64,000 bases of DNA from Methylobacterium sp. Leaf465 (GTDB taxonomy: Bacteria > Pseudomonadota > Alphaproteobacteria > Rhizobiales > Beijerinckiaceae). Shown piece by piece: positions 9,746-17,987 of this stretch. Within the stretch, counting starts at the first letter, position 1. Every line of letters starts with the position of its first letter. The stretch is from NCBI RefSeq assembly GCF_001424705.1, contig NZ_LMRA01000044.1, positions 1,189-65,188 on the forward strand. The letters run 5' to 3'. The translations under genes and the position numbers were made by a program. The notes below the pieces were generated by a model. It was not told where the DNA came from, searched no databases, and saw nothing but the letters and a program-made list of their open reading frames with translations.

Positions 9746-10990
9746 ATGTCGGTCCGCTCCATGCCCGCGCGCTCCATGTCTCCCCGTTCCCTGTCCGCAC
9801 GCTCCGTCCCGGCGAGATCGAAGATCACGCGGGCCGCACCCGCCGCGCTTCGCGTGATCGCGCGGGCGGCCCGCCCCGCCGAGACGCGCGCCACCCGGCT
9901 CCTGTTCCTCATCGTCGGCTTCGGCGTCGCGGCCTGGGCGCCCCTGGTGCCCCTCGTGAAGGCGCGAGCGAGCCTCGATGACGGTACGCTGGGCCTGCTC
10001 CTCCTCTGCCTCGGCATCGGCTCCCTGGCCACCATGCCGGTGGCGGGCGCCCTGGCGGGTCGCTTCGGCACCCGCCCCGTGCTGGCGGTCGCCGTGTTCG
10101 TCACCGGAACGGCCCTGATGGTGCTCTCCCGCGCCGCCGGCCTGCCCGTCCTCGCCGCCGCCCTCACCGGCCTCGGCATCGGCCTCGGCCTGCTCGACTG
10201 CCTCATGAACCTTCAGGCGGTGGCGGTGGAGCGCCGGGCGGAGCGCCCGATGATGTCGGGCTTCCACGGCCTCTACAGCCTCGGCTGCATCCTGGGGGCC
10301 GCCGGCTTCAGCGCGCTCCTGAGCCTCGGCCTGACGCCGGCGGCCGCGACCCTGGGGGTGGTCGCCGGCATCGCGGCCGCCTTCCTCGTAGCCCTGCCCG
10401 GCATCCTGCCGGCGGTGGCGGAGGGTCCCGGCGGCCCGGCCTTCGCCCTGCCGCGCGGCCCCGTGCTCGGCATCGGGCTCCTGTGCTTCGTGGTCTTCCT
10501 CACGGAGGGCTCGGCCCTCGACTGGAGCGGCGTCTTCCTGATCCAGGAACGCGGCCTCGATCCGGCCCGGGCCGGCCTCGGCTACGCGGCCTTCTCGCTG
10601 ACCATGACGGTGGGCCGGCTCACCGGCGACGCCCTCGTGCGCCGGGTCGGACGCCGCCGCATCGTCGTCCTGGGCGCGCTCCTCGCCGCCGCCGGGCTCG
10701 GCCTCGCGACGGCGGTGCCGCTCTGGCCGGCGACACTCCTCGGCTACGCCCTGGTGGGGGCGGGCTGCGCCAACATCGTGCCGGTGCTGTTCACCGCCGC
10801 CGGCCGGCTGGAGACCGTGCCCGCCGTCCTCGCGATCCCGGCCGTGACCACGCTGGGCTATGCCGGGGTGCTGGCCGGCCCCGCCGCGATCGGGCTCCTC
10901 GCCCATGCCACCAGCCTGACCCTGGCCTTCCTCGCGGTGGCCGCCCTCCTGCTCGCGGTCGCGGCCGGTGCCGGGCGCCTGCACCTCTGA
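9746..10990 (+). CDS. MFS transporter (YbjJ-like)
   Basis: A 414-residue inner-membrane protein with twelve predicted hydrophobic helices and the loop 2-3 motif [11 protein letters not shown], which marks the major facilitator superfamily. The second half has a matching loop ([17 protein letters not shown]). The mix of glycine-rich helices and the [14 protein letters not shown] stretch recalls the YbjJ branch of putative drug or sugar transporters; the substrate cannot be read from sequence. The first 25 residues are an unusual run of five imperfect five-residue units of the form xxRSx. Three in-frame ATGs fall within the coding repeats, so the true start may be anywhere in 9746-9776. The first is preferred because GAAAGG precedes it. 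Confidence 0.8.
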   Translation: MSVRSMPARSMSPRSLSARSVPARSKITRAAPAALRVIARAARPAETRATRLLFLIVGFGVAAWAPLVPLVKARASLDDGTLGLLLLCLGIGSLATMPVAGALAGRFGTRPVLAVAVFVTGTALMVLSRAAGLPVLAAALTGLGIGLGLLDCLMNLQAVAVERRAERPMMSGFHGLYSLGCILGAAGFSALLSLGLTPAAATLGVVAGIAAAFLVALPGILPAVAEGPGGPAFALPRGPVLGIGLLCFVVFLTEGSALDWSGVFLIQERGLDPARAGLGYAAFSLTMTVGRLTGDALVRRVGRRRIVVLGALLAAAGLGLATAVPLWPATLLGYALVGAGCANIVPVLFTAAGRLETVPAVLAIPAVTTLGYAGVLAGPAAIGLLAHATSLTLAFLAVAALLLAVAAGAGRLHL

Positions 10991-10997
10991 GGGGCGA

Positions 10998-11801
10998 TCA
11001 CCCGGGGACGGGTTCGGCCAGGGGGGCCGGCCAGGAGAAGCGGACGTTGCCGTCGCGCAGGCCGGCGAGCACGACCTCGATGCCGCCCGACCGGATCATC
11101 CAATCGAGGCGATGGTCGCGGTATTCGCGGCGGCGTCCGCCGGAGATGTAGAGGTCGGCGGCCTCGGCCATCCGGGCGGCGGCCGCGTCGAACTCGGCGA
11201 AGGTCGCCGCCACCGCGGGGCGCGCGCTCACCCGGGCGTGCCAGCGGGCGAGCGGGGTCCCCGGCGCCGGCCCGAGGCCGTAATGCACCGAGCGGTTGAC
11301 CATCGGGGCCGCCGCCGCGTCGGCCCAGCCGAAGCCCGCACCGCCGAACCACGCGGCTGCGCCCAGGCGCTCCGACAGCCAGCCCTGGAGCACCGCCGTC
11401 TGCGCCGCCGCCTGGGCGCGCAGGTGCGCGGCGAGGTCTCCGGTGGCCCGGCGGAACCACAGCACCTCGCCGAACCCCCAGTTCACCGCCTCGTACTGGG
11501 TGTCGCAGACCTCCTCGGTGAGCCGTGCGAAGGCCCGCGCCGCGGGCTCGGCCGGCAGCAGGGGCGGCTCCGGCCAGCGCTCCTCGACGTATTCGAGGAT
11601 CACCGTGGATTCGAACAGCGTCACGTCCCCGTCGAGGAGCACCGGCACCTCGGTGCGGGGATTGGCGGCCGCGAAGGGCCCCGCGTCCCGTCCCGTGCCG
11701 AAGCTCTCGGGAAGCTCCGCCGTGAACGGCACGCCCTTCTCGCGCAGCGCGATCTTGATCTTCTGGGCGTAGGACGAGAGCGGGTGCTCGTAGAGCAGCA
11801 T
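10998..11801 (-). CDS. Glutathione S-transferase family protein
   Basis: A 267-residue protein with a thioredoxin-fold N-terminal domain (residues 1-80; entry [20 protein letters not shown], with the cis-proline region [10 protein letters not shown] and the glutathione-binding [13 protein letters not shown]). An all-helical C-terminal domain follows. Such enzymes conjugate or reduce small molecules with glutathione. The active-site serine (SSY) suggests a beta/theta-like or zeta-like class, but the substrate is unknown. GAGGAG lies 8 bases before the ATG. It is convergent with the MFS gene, only 7 bases apart. The tail beyond residue 230 is longer than in most bacterial GSTs. Confidence 0.88.
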   Translation of the reverse strand: MLLYEHPLSSYAQKIKIALREKGVPFTAELPESFGTGRDAGPFAAANPRTEVPVLLDGDVTLFESTVILEYVEERWPEPPLLPAEPAARAFARLTEEVCDTQYEAVNWGFGEVLWFRRATGDLAAHLRAQAAAQTAVLQGWLSERLGAAAWFGGAGFGWADAAAAPMVNRSVHYGLGPAPGTPLARWHARVSARPAVAATFAEFDAAAARMAEAADLYISGGRRREYRDHRLDWMIRSGGIEVVLAGLRDGNVRFSWPAPLAEPVPG

Positions 11802-11894
11802 GGTGGAAGGCTCCTCGGTGCGCGGGATGCGGCCCGCCTCAACGCCCGGTCGCCTCGGGCAGAGGGCCGGGCTGCGGGATCGGCGCGCCGGTTC

Positions 11895-12818
11895 CTAGAA
11901 CGGGCTCACCGGGAAGAACCGCAGGTACAGCTCGGCGTATTTCCCCTCGTCCCAGAGGCGCTGGAGCGCGTCGTCGAGCGCCCGCGACAGGGCCGGGTCG
12001 TCGGAGCGGGTGACGAGGCCGATGCCCTCGCCGAAGTAGCGGTTCTCGAGGTAGTCGCCGCCCGTGAAGGCGCAGCAGCCCGCGGCCTCGACGCCGCCGA
12101 TCCAGAGGGCGAGGTTGAGGCCGTCGGCGAAGACGTAGTCGACCTCGCCCCGGCGCAGGGCGCCCTCGGCGGTGGCGAGGTCGGTGAAGTCCTTGGCGGC
12201 GGCCTTGGGGAAGAACGCCTTCAGATAGGCCGCGTGGGCGGTGCCGCCGACCACGCCGACGCTCCGATCCGCCAGGGCGGTCGCCGAGGGGGCGGGGAGG
12301 CCCTTGTCGGTGCGGGCGGCGAAGCGGGCCGGCCAGCGGAAATAGGGTCGCGTGGCGAGGAAGCGGGCGCGCAGGGCCGGCGTCAGGGGGATCGCCGCGG
12401 CGACCACGTCCCCCTGCCGTTCGGCCAGGGCGTCGAGGAGGGTGTCGAAGCGCCGGGCCTGAACCGTGCAGGTCATGGCCAGGCGCTCGCAGACCGCGCG
12501 GGCGAGCTCCACCACGAAGCCGGTGGGCGTGCCGTCGGGGCCGGCGAAGTGCAGGGGCGGGAAGTCGTCGTCGGTGAGGAAGCGGACCGTGCGCGCGCTC
12601 GGCTGGGTTTCCATGCGCTCCTGGCGGGCGCGCGGGTTCCAGAAGTTGGGGATCGTCACGCCCTCGGCACGGGCCGCCGGAGCGGAGCCGAGGCCGTACA
12701 CGGCCGCCGCCAGTGCACAAGCCGCCGCCCGGCCCCGACGCCGCCTTGCCTTTCGGCCGGCAAACGCGGAAGTTGCAATCGTGGCGCGTGGGTTGCGCGT
12801 GGAAACGGACTGGCTCAC
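11895..12818 (-). CDS. Extracellular solute-binding protein family 3
   Basis: A 307-residue periplasmic protein of the type II binding fold used for polar amino acids and related ligands. The signal region is long: basic residues 8-30 (including RKARRRRGR), a hydrophobic core, and a cleavage site after AARA near residue 51. The mature part has RFLTDDDFPPLHF, GTPTGFVVELARAVCERL, GDVVAAAIPLTPALRARF and VDYVFADGLNLALWIGG, the standard family 3 landmarks. The GTG at 12818 is preceded by GGGGAGGG. No permease is adjacent. In methylotrophs, proteins of this fold also act as MxaJ/XoxJ-type accessory factors, but no methanol dehydrogenase gene is nearby to support that reading. Confidence 0.82.
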   Translation of the reverse strand: MSQSVSTRNPRATIATSAFAGRKARRRRGRAAACALAAAVYGLGSAPAARAEGVTIPNFWNPRARQERMETQPSARTVRFLTDDDFPPLHFAGPDGTPTGFVVELARAVCERLAMTCTVQARRFDTLLDALAERQGDVVAAAIPLTPALRARFLATRPYFRWPARFAARTDKGLPAPSATALADRSVGVVGGTAHAAYLKAFFPKAAAKDFTDLATAEGALRRGEVDYVFADGLNLALWIGGVEAAGCCAFTGGDYLENRYFGEGIGLVTRSDDPALSRALDDALQRLWDEGKYAELYLRFFPVSPF

Positions 12819-12863
12819 GGCCCTCCCCTAGCACATCCACGGGCCGCCGGGAGGTCGCGCACG

Positions 12864-14735
12864 GTGTCGCTTCGCGGTTTCAGCACCCCCGACGGCCGGA
12901 CCGCGCCCCTGCTGTCTGACCCCTTGCCGCCCGAACCCCTGCCGCCCGAGATCGCGTTCCTCGCGCGCCAGGGCTTCGATGCGGGCCGCCTGGCGCGGGC
13001 CGCCGCTCTGGCGCGGACCTGCGGCACCGATGCCGCCGCGGCCCTGATTCACGCCGACCTGATCACCGAGGAGGCCTATTACCGCGGCCTCGCAGCCGCC
13101 CTCGGCGTCCCGTTCCTGGCCGGCGACCTGCGCCTCGGCGAGGGCACCCGCTATCCCGACAGCCTCGTGGCCGGGGTCGCGCCCCTGATGGCCCCGGGTC
13201 CCGCCACGGTCCGCGCCCCGCGCGGGGCCGCCATCGCTGCGCTGCTGCGGACGGGTACGCGCGCGGCAATCACCACGCCGCGGGCCCTGCAGGCGGCGGC
13301 GTTCGCCGCCAACCCGGTGGGCATCGCGGCCGCCGCCGCCGATACGCTCCAGCGCCACCGGCCCGACTGGGCGCTGGGGGCGGACACGCAGGGGCCGCAC
13401 CTCGCCATCGCGGGCCTTGTCCTCGGGGCCGTCGGCATCGCCGCGGCGTTCCTCCCCGCCCCCGTGCTGGTCGGCGCCTGGACCCTGATGCAGCTCGGCT
13501 TCCTCGTCATGGTCACGGTCCGCATCGCCGCCGTCAGCGTCGAGGCGGACCGGCCGCCCGAGGCGGCGCTGCCGGACACTGCCCTGCCGGTCTACACGGT
13601 GCTGGTGGCGCTGCACCGCGAGGCTCCGGTCGTGCCACGGCTCGTGGCGGCCCTGTCGCGCTTCGACTACCCGGCGGCCAAGCTCGACATCAAGCTGGTG
13701 ATCGAGGCCGACGACCGCGAGACCGACGCGGCCCTGGCGACGGCGGCGCTTCCGGCCCGGTTCGAGATCGTCCGGGTGCCGGCGGGCCTGCCCCGGACCA
13801 AGCCGCGCGCCCTCAACGCCGCCCTGCCCCTGGCCCGCGGGGCCTGCCTCGTGGTCTACGACGCCGAGGACGTGCCCGACCCGGGTCAGCTCCGCGCGGC
13901 GGCCACCCGCTTCGCCCGCGCCTCCCGCATCACGGCCTGCCTCCAGGGCCGCCTCGTCATCGACAACATGGACGACGGACGCCTGACGCGCTGCTTCGCC
14001 ATCGAGTACGCCGCCCTCTTCGACGTCCTGATCCCGGCCCTCGCCTCCTGGCGCGTGCCGATTCCCCTCGGGGGCACCTCGACGCATTTTCGCACCGGCG
14101 TCCTGCGCGAACTCCACGGCTGGGACGCGTGGAACGTCACCGAGGATGCCGACCTCGGCATCCGCCTGGCGCGGGCGGGCTACCGCGTGGGCGACCTGCG
14201 CAGCGACACCCTGGAGGAGGCGCCGCGCGCGGTCCGGCCCTGGCTGCACCAGCGTACCCGCTGGATGAAGGGATTCCTGCAGACCAGCCTCACCCACGCC
14301 CGCGCCCCCCGCCGGACGCTTCGGCAGCTGGGCCCCCTCGGCACCCTCTGCGCCGTCGCCCTGGTGCCCGGGACGGTGATCTCCGCCCTCGCCTACCCGT
14401 TCCTGATGGGCCGGGCGGCCTACGACTTCGCGGCCTTCGCGTGGAACGGGTCCCCGGCCCAGGGCGGGTTCTGGGCGAACCTCCCCACCGGCGCCTCCGT
14501 CACCCTGTTCGTCGCCGGATTGCTCGCCATGCTGCTGCCTGCGGCCCTCGGCTGCGTCCGGCGCGGCTGGTTCGACCTCCTGACCACCGTGCCGGGGATG
14601 CCGGTCTACTTCCTGCTCATCAGCCTCGCCGCCTGGTCGGGGCTGTACGAGCTCGTCCGCGCACCGAACCGCTGGAACAAGACCGAGCACGGCCTCGCCC
14701 GCACCTCCCGCACCGGCGCGCTGCGCCCGCAGTGA
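12864..14735 (+). CDS. Membrane glycosyltransferase, GT2 family, with N-terminal MshEN-like domain
   Basis: A 623-residue inner-membrane processive-type glycosyltransferase. The N-terminal 90 residues, with LITEEAYYRGLAAALGVPFL, resemble the N-terminal domain of type II secretion/pilus ATPases (MshEN or GSPII_E N). Two hydrophobic helices follow at about 170-215. The GT2 catalytic domain then has an aspartate in VIEADDRETD, DAEDVPDPGQ, TEDADLGIRLARAGY, and the acceptor motif QRTRW. Three or four helices close the protein. The fold is shared with cellulose synthase-like enzymes, but the product is unknown. The GTG at 12864 is supported by GGGAGG 9 bases upstream. It is divergent from the solute-binding protein gene with 45 bases between starts. 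Confidence 0.85.
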   Translation: MSLRGFSTPDGRTAPLLSDPLPPEPLPPEIAFLARQGFDAGRLARAAALARTCGTDAAAALIHADLITEEAYYRGLAAALGVPFLAGDLRLGEGTRYPDSLVAGVAPLMAPGPATVRAPRGAAIAALLRTGTRAAITTPRALQAAAFAANPVGIAAAAADTLQRHRPDWALGADTQGPHLAIAGLVLGAVGIAAAFLPAPVLVGAWTLMQLGFLVMVTVRIAAVSVEADRPPEAALPDTALPVYTVLVALHREAPVVPRLVAALSRFDYPAAKLDIKLVIEADDRETDAALATAALPARFEIVRVPAGLPRTKPRALNAALPLARGACLVVYDAEDVPDPGQLRAAATRFARASRITACLQGRLVIDNMDDGRLTRCFAIEYAALFDVLIPALASWRVPIPLGGTSTHFRTGVLRELHGWDAWNVTEDADLGIRLARAGYRVGDLRSDTLEEAPRAVRPWLHQRTRWMKGFLQTSLTHARAPRRTLRQLGPLGTLCAVALVPGTVISALAYPFLMGRAAYDFAAFAWNGSPAQGGFWANLPTGASVTLFVAGLLAMLLPAALGCVRRGWFDLLTTVPGMPVYFLLISLAAWSGLYELVRAPNRWNKTEHGLARTSRTGALRPQ

Positions 14736-14747
14736 GGGCGGTCCGGC

Positions 14748-15632
14748 TCAGCCGAGCTCCAGCGCCGCGAGGGTGTCGGCCACCCGCCGGCGCGCCTCCC
14801 CCTCCAGCGGCAGGATCGGCCGCGGCGGCGCCGCGCGGCAGAGGCCGAGAAGATCGGCGCAGGCATAGATCACCCGCAGGCTCGAATAGGTCCGGAACAG
14901 GTCCCAGAGCGGCGCGAGCCGGGCGTTCAGGCGCTGCGCCTCGGCGGTGTCGCCGGCCTCGACGGCCCTGACGATCGCCAGGGCGGGCCGCGGGAACAGC
15001 CCGGCGACGACGCTGTACCAGGCCTCGCCCCCCGCCAGCAGGGCCGCGAGCGCGTTCCAGTCGCCGCTGTAGCCAAGGGAGAACCCGGCCGGCACCACCG
15101 CGCGCAGCGCGCCGAGATGCTCCGCCGCCCCGCCCGGCTCCGGCGCCGGGCTCTTGATCGCGACGATGCCCGGAACCCGGGCGAGGCGGCCGACGAGGGC
15201 CGGGGTGAACCGGAAATGGGTGGTGCCCGGATTGTCGTAGAGGCAGAGCGGCAGGCCGGATTCCCGCGCCACCGTCTCGCAATGCACGAAGACCTCATCC
15301 TCGGTGAGCGGCGTGTAGGACATCGCCGCCAGGAGCCCGCCCTCGGCCCCGGCGCCCTTGGCGTCCTGGGCCATCCGCACCGCCTCGTCGGTGCGCAGGG
15401 CGCCGACCCCGACGAGGACCGGCACGCGGCCCGCCACCGCCGCGACGGCGGCCTCCACGGCCCGGCGGCGCTGGTGGCGCGCCAGGAACGGATAGGTGCC
15501 GGTACTGCCCAGCAGGCCGATCGAGCCGACCCCGGCCGCGACCAGGGGCTGCAGGAGAGCCTGCAAGGCGCCGAGGTCCACCTGGCCGTCGGCGTTCGAG
15601 GGTGTGATCGGGAAGGCCGACAGGACGGTCAT
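14748..15632 (-). CDS. Dihydrodipicolinate synthase/N-acetylneuraminate lyase family aldolase
   Basis: A 294-residue TIM-barrel aldolase of the DapA family, which makes or splits carbon bonds through a Schiff base with pyruvate or a related keto acid. The Schiff-base lysine is in IVAIKSPAP, the catalytic tyrosine in LYDNPGTTHF, and the substrate loop is GLLGSTGTYPFL, where classical DapA has GTTGE. This variant loop argues for a sugar-acid or keto-acid aldolase rather than lysine biosynthesis. Start ATG 15632 has GGAG nearby and begins the first barrel strand directly. It is convergent with the glycosyltransferase, 12 bases apart. Confidence 0.85.
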   Translation of the reverse strand: MTVLSAFPITPSNADGQVDLGALQALLQPLVAAGVGSIGLLGSTGTYPFLARHQRRRAVEAAVAAVAGRVPVLVGVGALRTDEAVRMAQDAKGAGAEGGLLAAMSYTPLTEDEVFVHCETVARESGLPLCLYDNPGTTHFRFTPALVGRLARVPGIVAIKSPAPEPGGAAEHLGALRAVVPAGFSLGYSGDWNALAALLAGGEAWYSVVAGLFPRPALAIVRAVEAGDTAEAQRLNARLAPLWDLFRTYSSLRVIYACADLLGLCRAAPPRPILPLEGEARRRVADTLAALELG

Positions 15633-15752
15633 GGTCGCTCCGGGGCGGACGCTTCGGGGAGGCACCGGCCCCCGCCGTCGTCAGGGCCGACGGCCCGGCG
15701 CCCCGCGGCGCCACGCGATCCTGACAGCCTCGTGCCTACAGCACCTGCGTAC

Positions 15753-16334
15753 CTAAAGCATCTTGGCGAGCTCGGCCGCCGCCTCCTGGGGCGGGCGGGC
15801 GAGATTGAGCGCGTTGAGGAAGCGGTTCTGGCCGTTCATCACGTAGACCAGGGCGGTGTGCTCCATCGTGTAGTCGCCGTCCTTGGTCGGCACCTTGCGG
15901 ACATAGGCCCGGTAGGCCTTCACCGCCGCGCTCACCTCCTCCGGCGAGCCGGTCAGGCCGACGATGCGCGGGTCGAAGCTCGCCAGGTAGGTCTTCAGGG
16001 CCGCGGGCGTGTCGCGCTCGGGATCGACGGCGATGAACAGGGCGCGCACGTCCTGGCCCTTCGGTCCGAGGGCCTGGAGCACGTCGCCGATCTGCTGCAG
16101 CGTGGTCGGGCACACGTCGGGGCAGTGGGTGAAGCCGAAGAACACGAGATGCGTCCGGCCCGCATAATCGCGCTCGGTGACGCGCTGCCCGTCCTGGTTG
16201 GTCAGGAGGAAGGGGCCGCCGACACTGCTCGTCCCGCCCTCCTGGGTCTTGGGCGCCAGCACCACGAAGGCCGCGACGCAGAGCCCCACGAGGCCGATCG
16301 CGAAGGCGAGGAGGGGCAGGAGCGTGCGACGCAT
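15753..16334 (-). CDS. SCO1/SenC/PrrC family copper/redox protein
   Basis: A 193-residue protein anchored by one N-terminal helix (residues 5-25) with a periplasmic thioredoxin-like domain. The copper-binding CPDVCP motif lies after FFGFTHC, and the partner histidine is in YTMEHTALVYV. SCO proteins deliver copper to the CuA site of cytochrome c oxidase or act as thiol reductants. The mature domain also has the typical ALFIAVDPERDTPAAL segment. The ATG at 16334 is preferred over upstream codons because it begins the membrane anchor. It sits downstream of cysG on the same strand with 120 bases between them, so it may be read from its own promoter. Confidence 0.9.
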   Translation of the reverse strand: MRRTLLPLLAFAIGLVGLCVAAFVVLAPKTQEGGTSSVGGPFLLTNQDGQRVTERDYAGRTHLVFFGFTHCPDVCPTTLQQIGDVLQALGPKGQDVRALFIAVDPERDTPAALKTYLASFDPRIVGLTGSPEEVSAAVKAYRAYVRKVPTKDGDYTMEHTALVYVMNGQNRFLNALNLARPPQEAAAELAKML

Positions 16335-16397
16335 GGGAACGGCCTTGCGATCCAGGGATGTGGCGGCTTCAGACCACAGGCGCCGCCTCCGGGCAAT

Positions 16398-16438
16398 CCA
16401 CCAAACCGTCGCCACCAAACCGTCGCCACCAAACGTCG
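16398..16438. repeat. Three tandem 14-bp repeats upstream of the SCO gene
   Basis: The unit CCACCAAACCGTCG occurs at 16398-16411 and 16412-16425 exactly, and again at 16426-16438 with one C missing. It lies between the end of cysG and the start of the SCO gene. It could be an operator array or simple slippage; nothing in the sequence decides. Confidence 0.8.
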
Positions 16439-16454
16439 CCCGGCTGGTCCTGCC

Positions 16455-17948
16455 TCAGATGGCGAGCTTGTCCGGCTCGATCGCGGCGATCGCCGCCTCG
16501 GCGTCCCCGCGGCGCAGGGCGTCGCCCACCATGAGAAGCGCCGGACCGTCGAGGCCGGCGGCCTCGACCCGGGTCGCGAGATCCTGGGCCGTGCCCTCCA
16601 CCACCTGCTGGTTTGGGCGGGTGGCGTTGAAGACGAGAAGGGCCGGAGTCGCGGGGGCGAGGCCCTCGGCGATCGCCCGCTCCAGCAGCACCCCGAGGGT
16701 CTTCTTGGGCATGTAGACCACGGTGGTGACGCTCGGATCGGCCAGCGCGCCCCAGTTCAGGTCCTCGGGCAGGGCCCCGCGCCGGTCGTGACCGGTGACG
16801 TATTGCAGCCGTCGCGCCGCGTCGCGGTGGGTCAGCGAGACGCAGAGCGAGGCCGCCGCCCCTTGCGCCGCGGAGACACCCGGCACCACGCTGACGAGAA
16901 TGCCGGCGGCCCGGCAGGCATCGATCTCCTCGCCGGCCCGGCCGAACACCAGGGGGTCTCCGGATTTCAGGCGCACCACCTGCTTGCCGGACTTGGCGAG
17001 CTGCACCATCAGCGCGTTGATGTCGTCCTGCCGGCAGGACGGGCCGTGCCCGGTCTTGCCCACCAGCATGGTGCGGGCCTCGCGGCGGGCATAGTCGAGG
17101 ATCTCCGGCGCCACGAGATCGTCGTACAGGATGACGTCGGCGTTGCGCAAAGCGCGCAGGGCCTTGAGGGTGAGGAGCTCGGCGTCCCCCGGGCCGGCGC
17201 CGACGAGGGTCACGGCCCCGCCCTTCGGCGCGGCCTCGGTCTGCCCCAGGAGCTCGGCGAGGTCCCGGTCCGTCGGCACCCGGTCGGGCTCCGCGAAGGC
17301 CCGATCCGTGAAACGCTCCCAGAAGGCGCGGCGGTCCGAGAAGCCGTGGAAGCGGCTCGTGACCTCCTCGCGCCAGTCGCGGGCGGCGCCGATCCAGGCC
17401 TTGAACCCGCGCGGCAGCATGCCCTCGATCCGGGCCCGCACGGTCTGGCCGAAGACCGGGGCGGCGCCCTCTGTCGAGATGCCCACCACCATGGGCGAGC
17501 GGTTGACGATGGCGCCGAACTTCACGTCGCAGAGATGCGGCCGGTCGACCGCGTTGACGATGGCGCCGGTCGCCCGGGCGGCGGCCACGAAGGCGATACA
17601 GTCGTCCTCGTCCTCCATGGCGCCGATGCAGAAGGCGGACCCCGCAAGGTCGTCGGCGTGCCACTGGCGCTCGTGCAGGGTGACGGAGCCCGCGACGATC
17701 TCGCCCGGCACCGCGCGCAGCTCGTCGCTGGGCTCGGGCGCATAGACGTCTACGTGGGCCCCGGCGGCGGCGAGCAGCTTCACCTTCCAGGGCGCACCGC
17801 CATTGGAGCCGGCCAGCACCGCGCGTTTGCCCTGCAGCGGCACGAAGACCGGCAGGACGGCCAAGGGCTCCAGGCCGGCCGGGGCTCCGCCGCGCGTTGA
17901 TTCGGTGCCGGCGGGCCGGGTTTCACGGGGGATGCGGGGCGTGCTCAT
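16455..17948 (-). CDS. cysG: Siroheme synthase (bifunctional precorrin-2 dehydrogenase/uroporphyrinogen III methyltransferase)
   Basis: A 497-residue cytoplasmic enzyme that methylates uroporphyrinogen III, oxidises precorrin-2 and inserts iron to make siroheme. The N-terminal Met8p-like domain (residues 30-200) has NAVDRPHLCDVKF with the conserved aspartate, and VVGISTEGAAPV. Its dinucleotide loop reads LAGSNGGAPWK, looser than the usual GGGDVA pattern. The C-terminal SAM-dependent domain has VGAGPGDAELLTLKAL (from 249), VRLKSGDPLVFGR and VVPGVSAAQGAA. It follows nasA by 39 bases at the end of the nitrate operon, which fits its job: NirA needs siroheme. Confidence 0.93.
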   Translation of the reverse strand: MSTPRIPRETRPAGTESTRGGAPAGLEPLAVLPVFVPLQGKRAVLAGSNGGAPWKVKLLAAAGAHVDVYAPEPSDELRAVPGEIVAGSVTLHERQWHADDLAGSAFCIGAMEDEDDCIAFVAAARATGAIVNAVDRPHLCDVKFGAIVNRSPMVVGISTEGAAPVFGQTVRARIEGMLPRGFKAWIGAARDWREEVTSRFHGFSDRRAFWERFTDRAFAEPDRVPTDRDLAELLGQTEAAPKGGAVTLVGAGPGDAELLTLKALRALRNADVILYDDLVAPEILDYARREARTMLVGKTGHGPSCRQDDINALMVQLAKSGKQVVRLKSGDPLVFGRAGEEIDACRAAGILVSVVPGVSAAQGAAASLCVSLTHRDAARRLQYVTGHDRRGALPEDLNWGALADPSVTTVVYMPKKTLGVLLERAIAEGLAPATPALLVFNATRPNQQVVEGTAQDLATRVEAAGLDGPALLMVGDALRRGDAEAAIAAIEPDKLAI

Positions 17949-17987
17949 GAGGCTCGGAGATGGGTGTCGATTCGGCCGAAAGTGAGC

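Noticed and set aside
11895-12818. Family 3 binding protein as MxaJ/XoxJ
   Set aside because: The fold fits, but no methanol dehydrogenase or cytochrome cL gene is nearby, so the specific name is unsupported.
10968-14735. Open plus-strand frame of 1255 codons spanning the GST and solute-binding genes
   Set aside because: Only the part from 12864 is family-like; the rest is the GC-rich mirror of two clear minus-strand genes.
14748-15632. The aldolase as lysine-pathway DapA
   Set aside because: The GLLGSTGTYPFL loop departs from the GTTGE loop of true DapA, and no lysine gene is adjacent.
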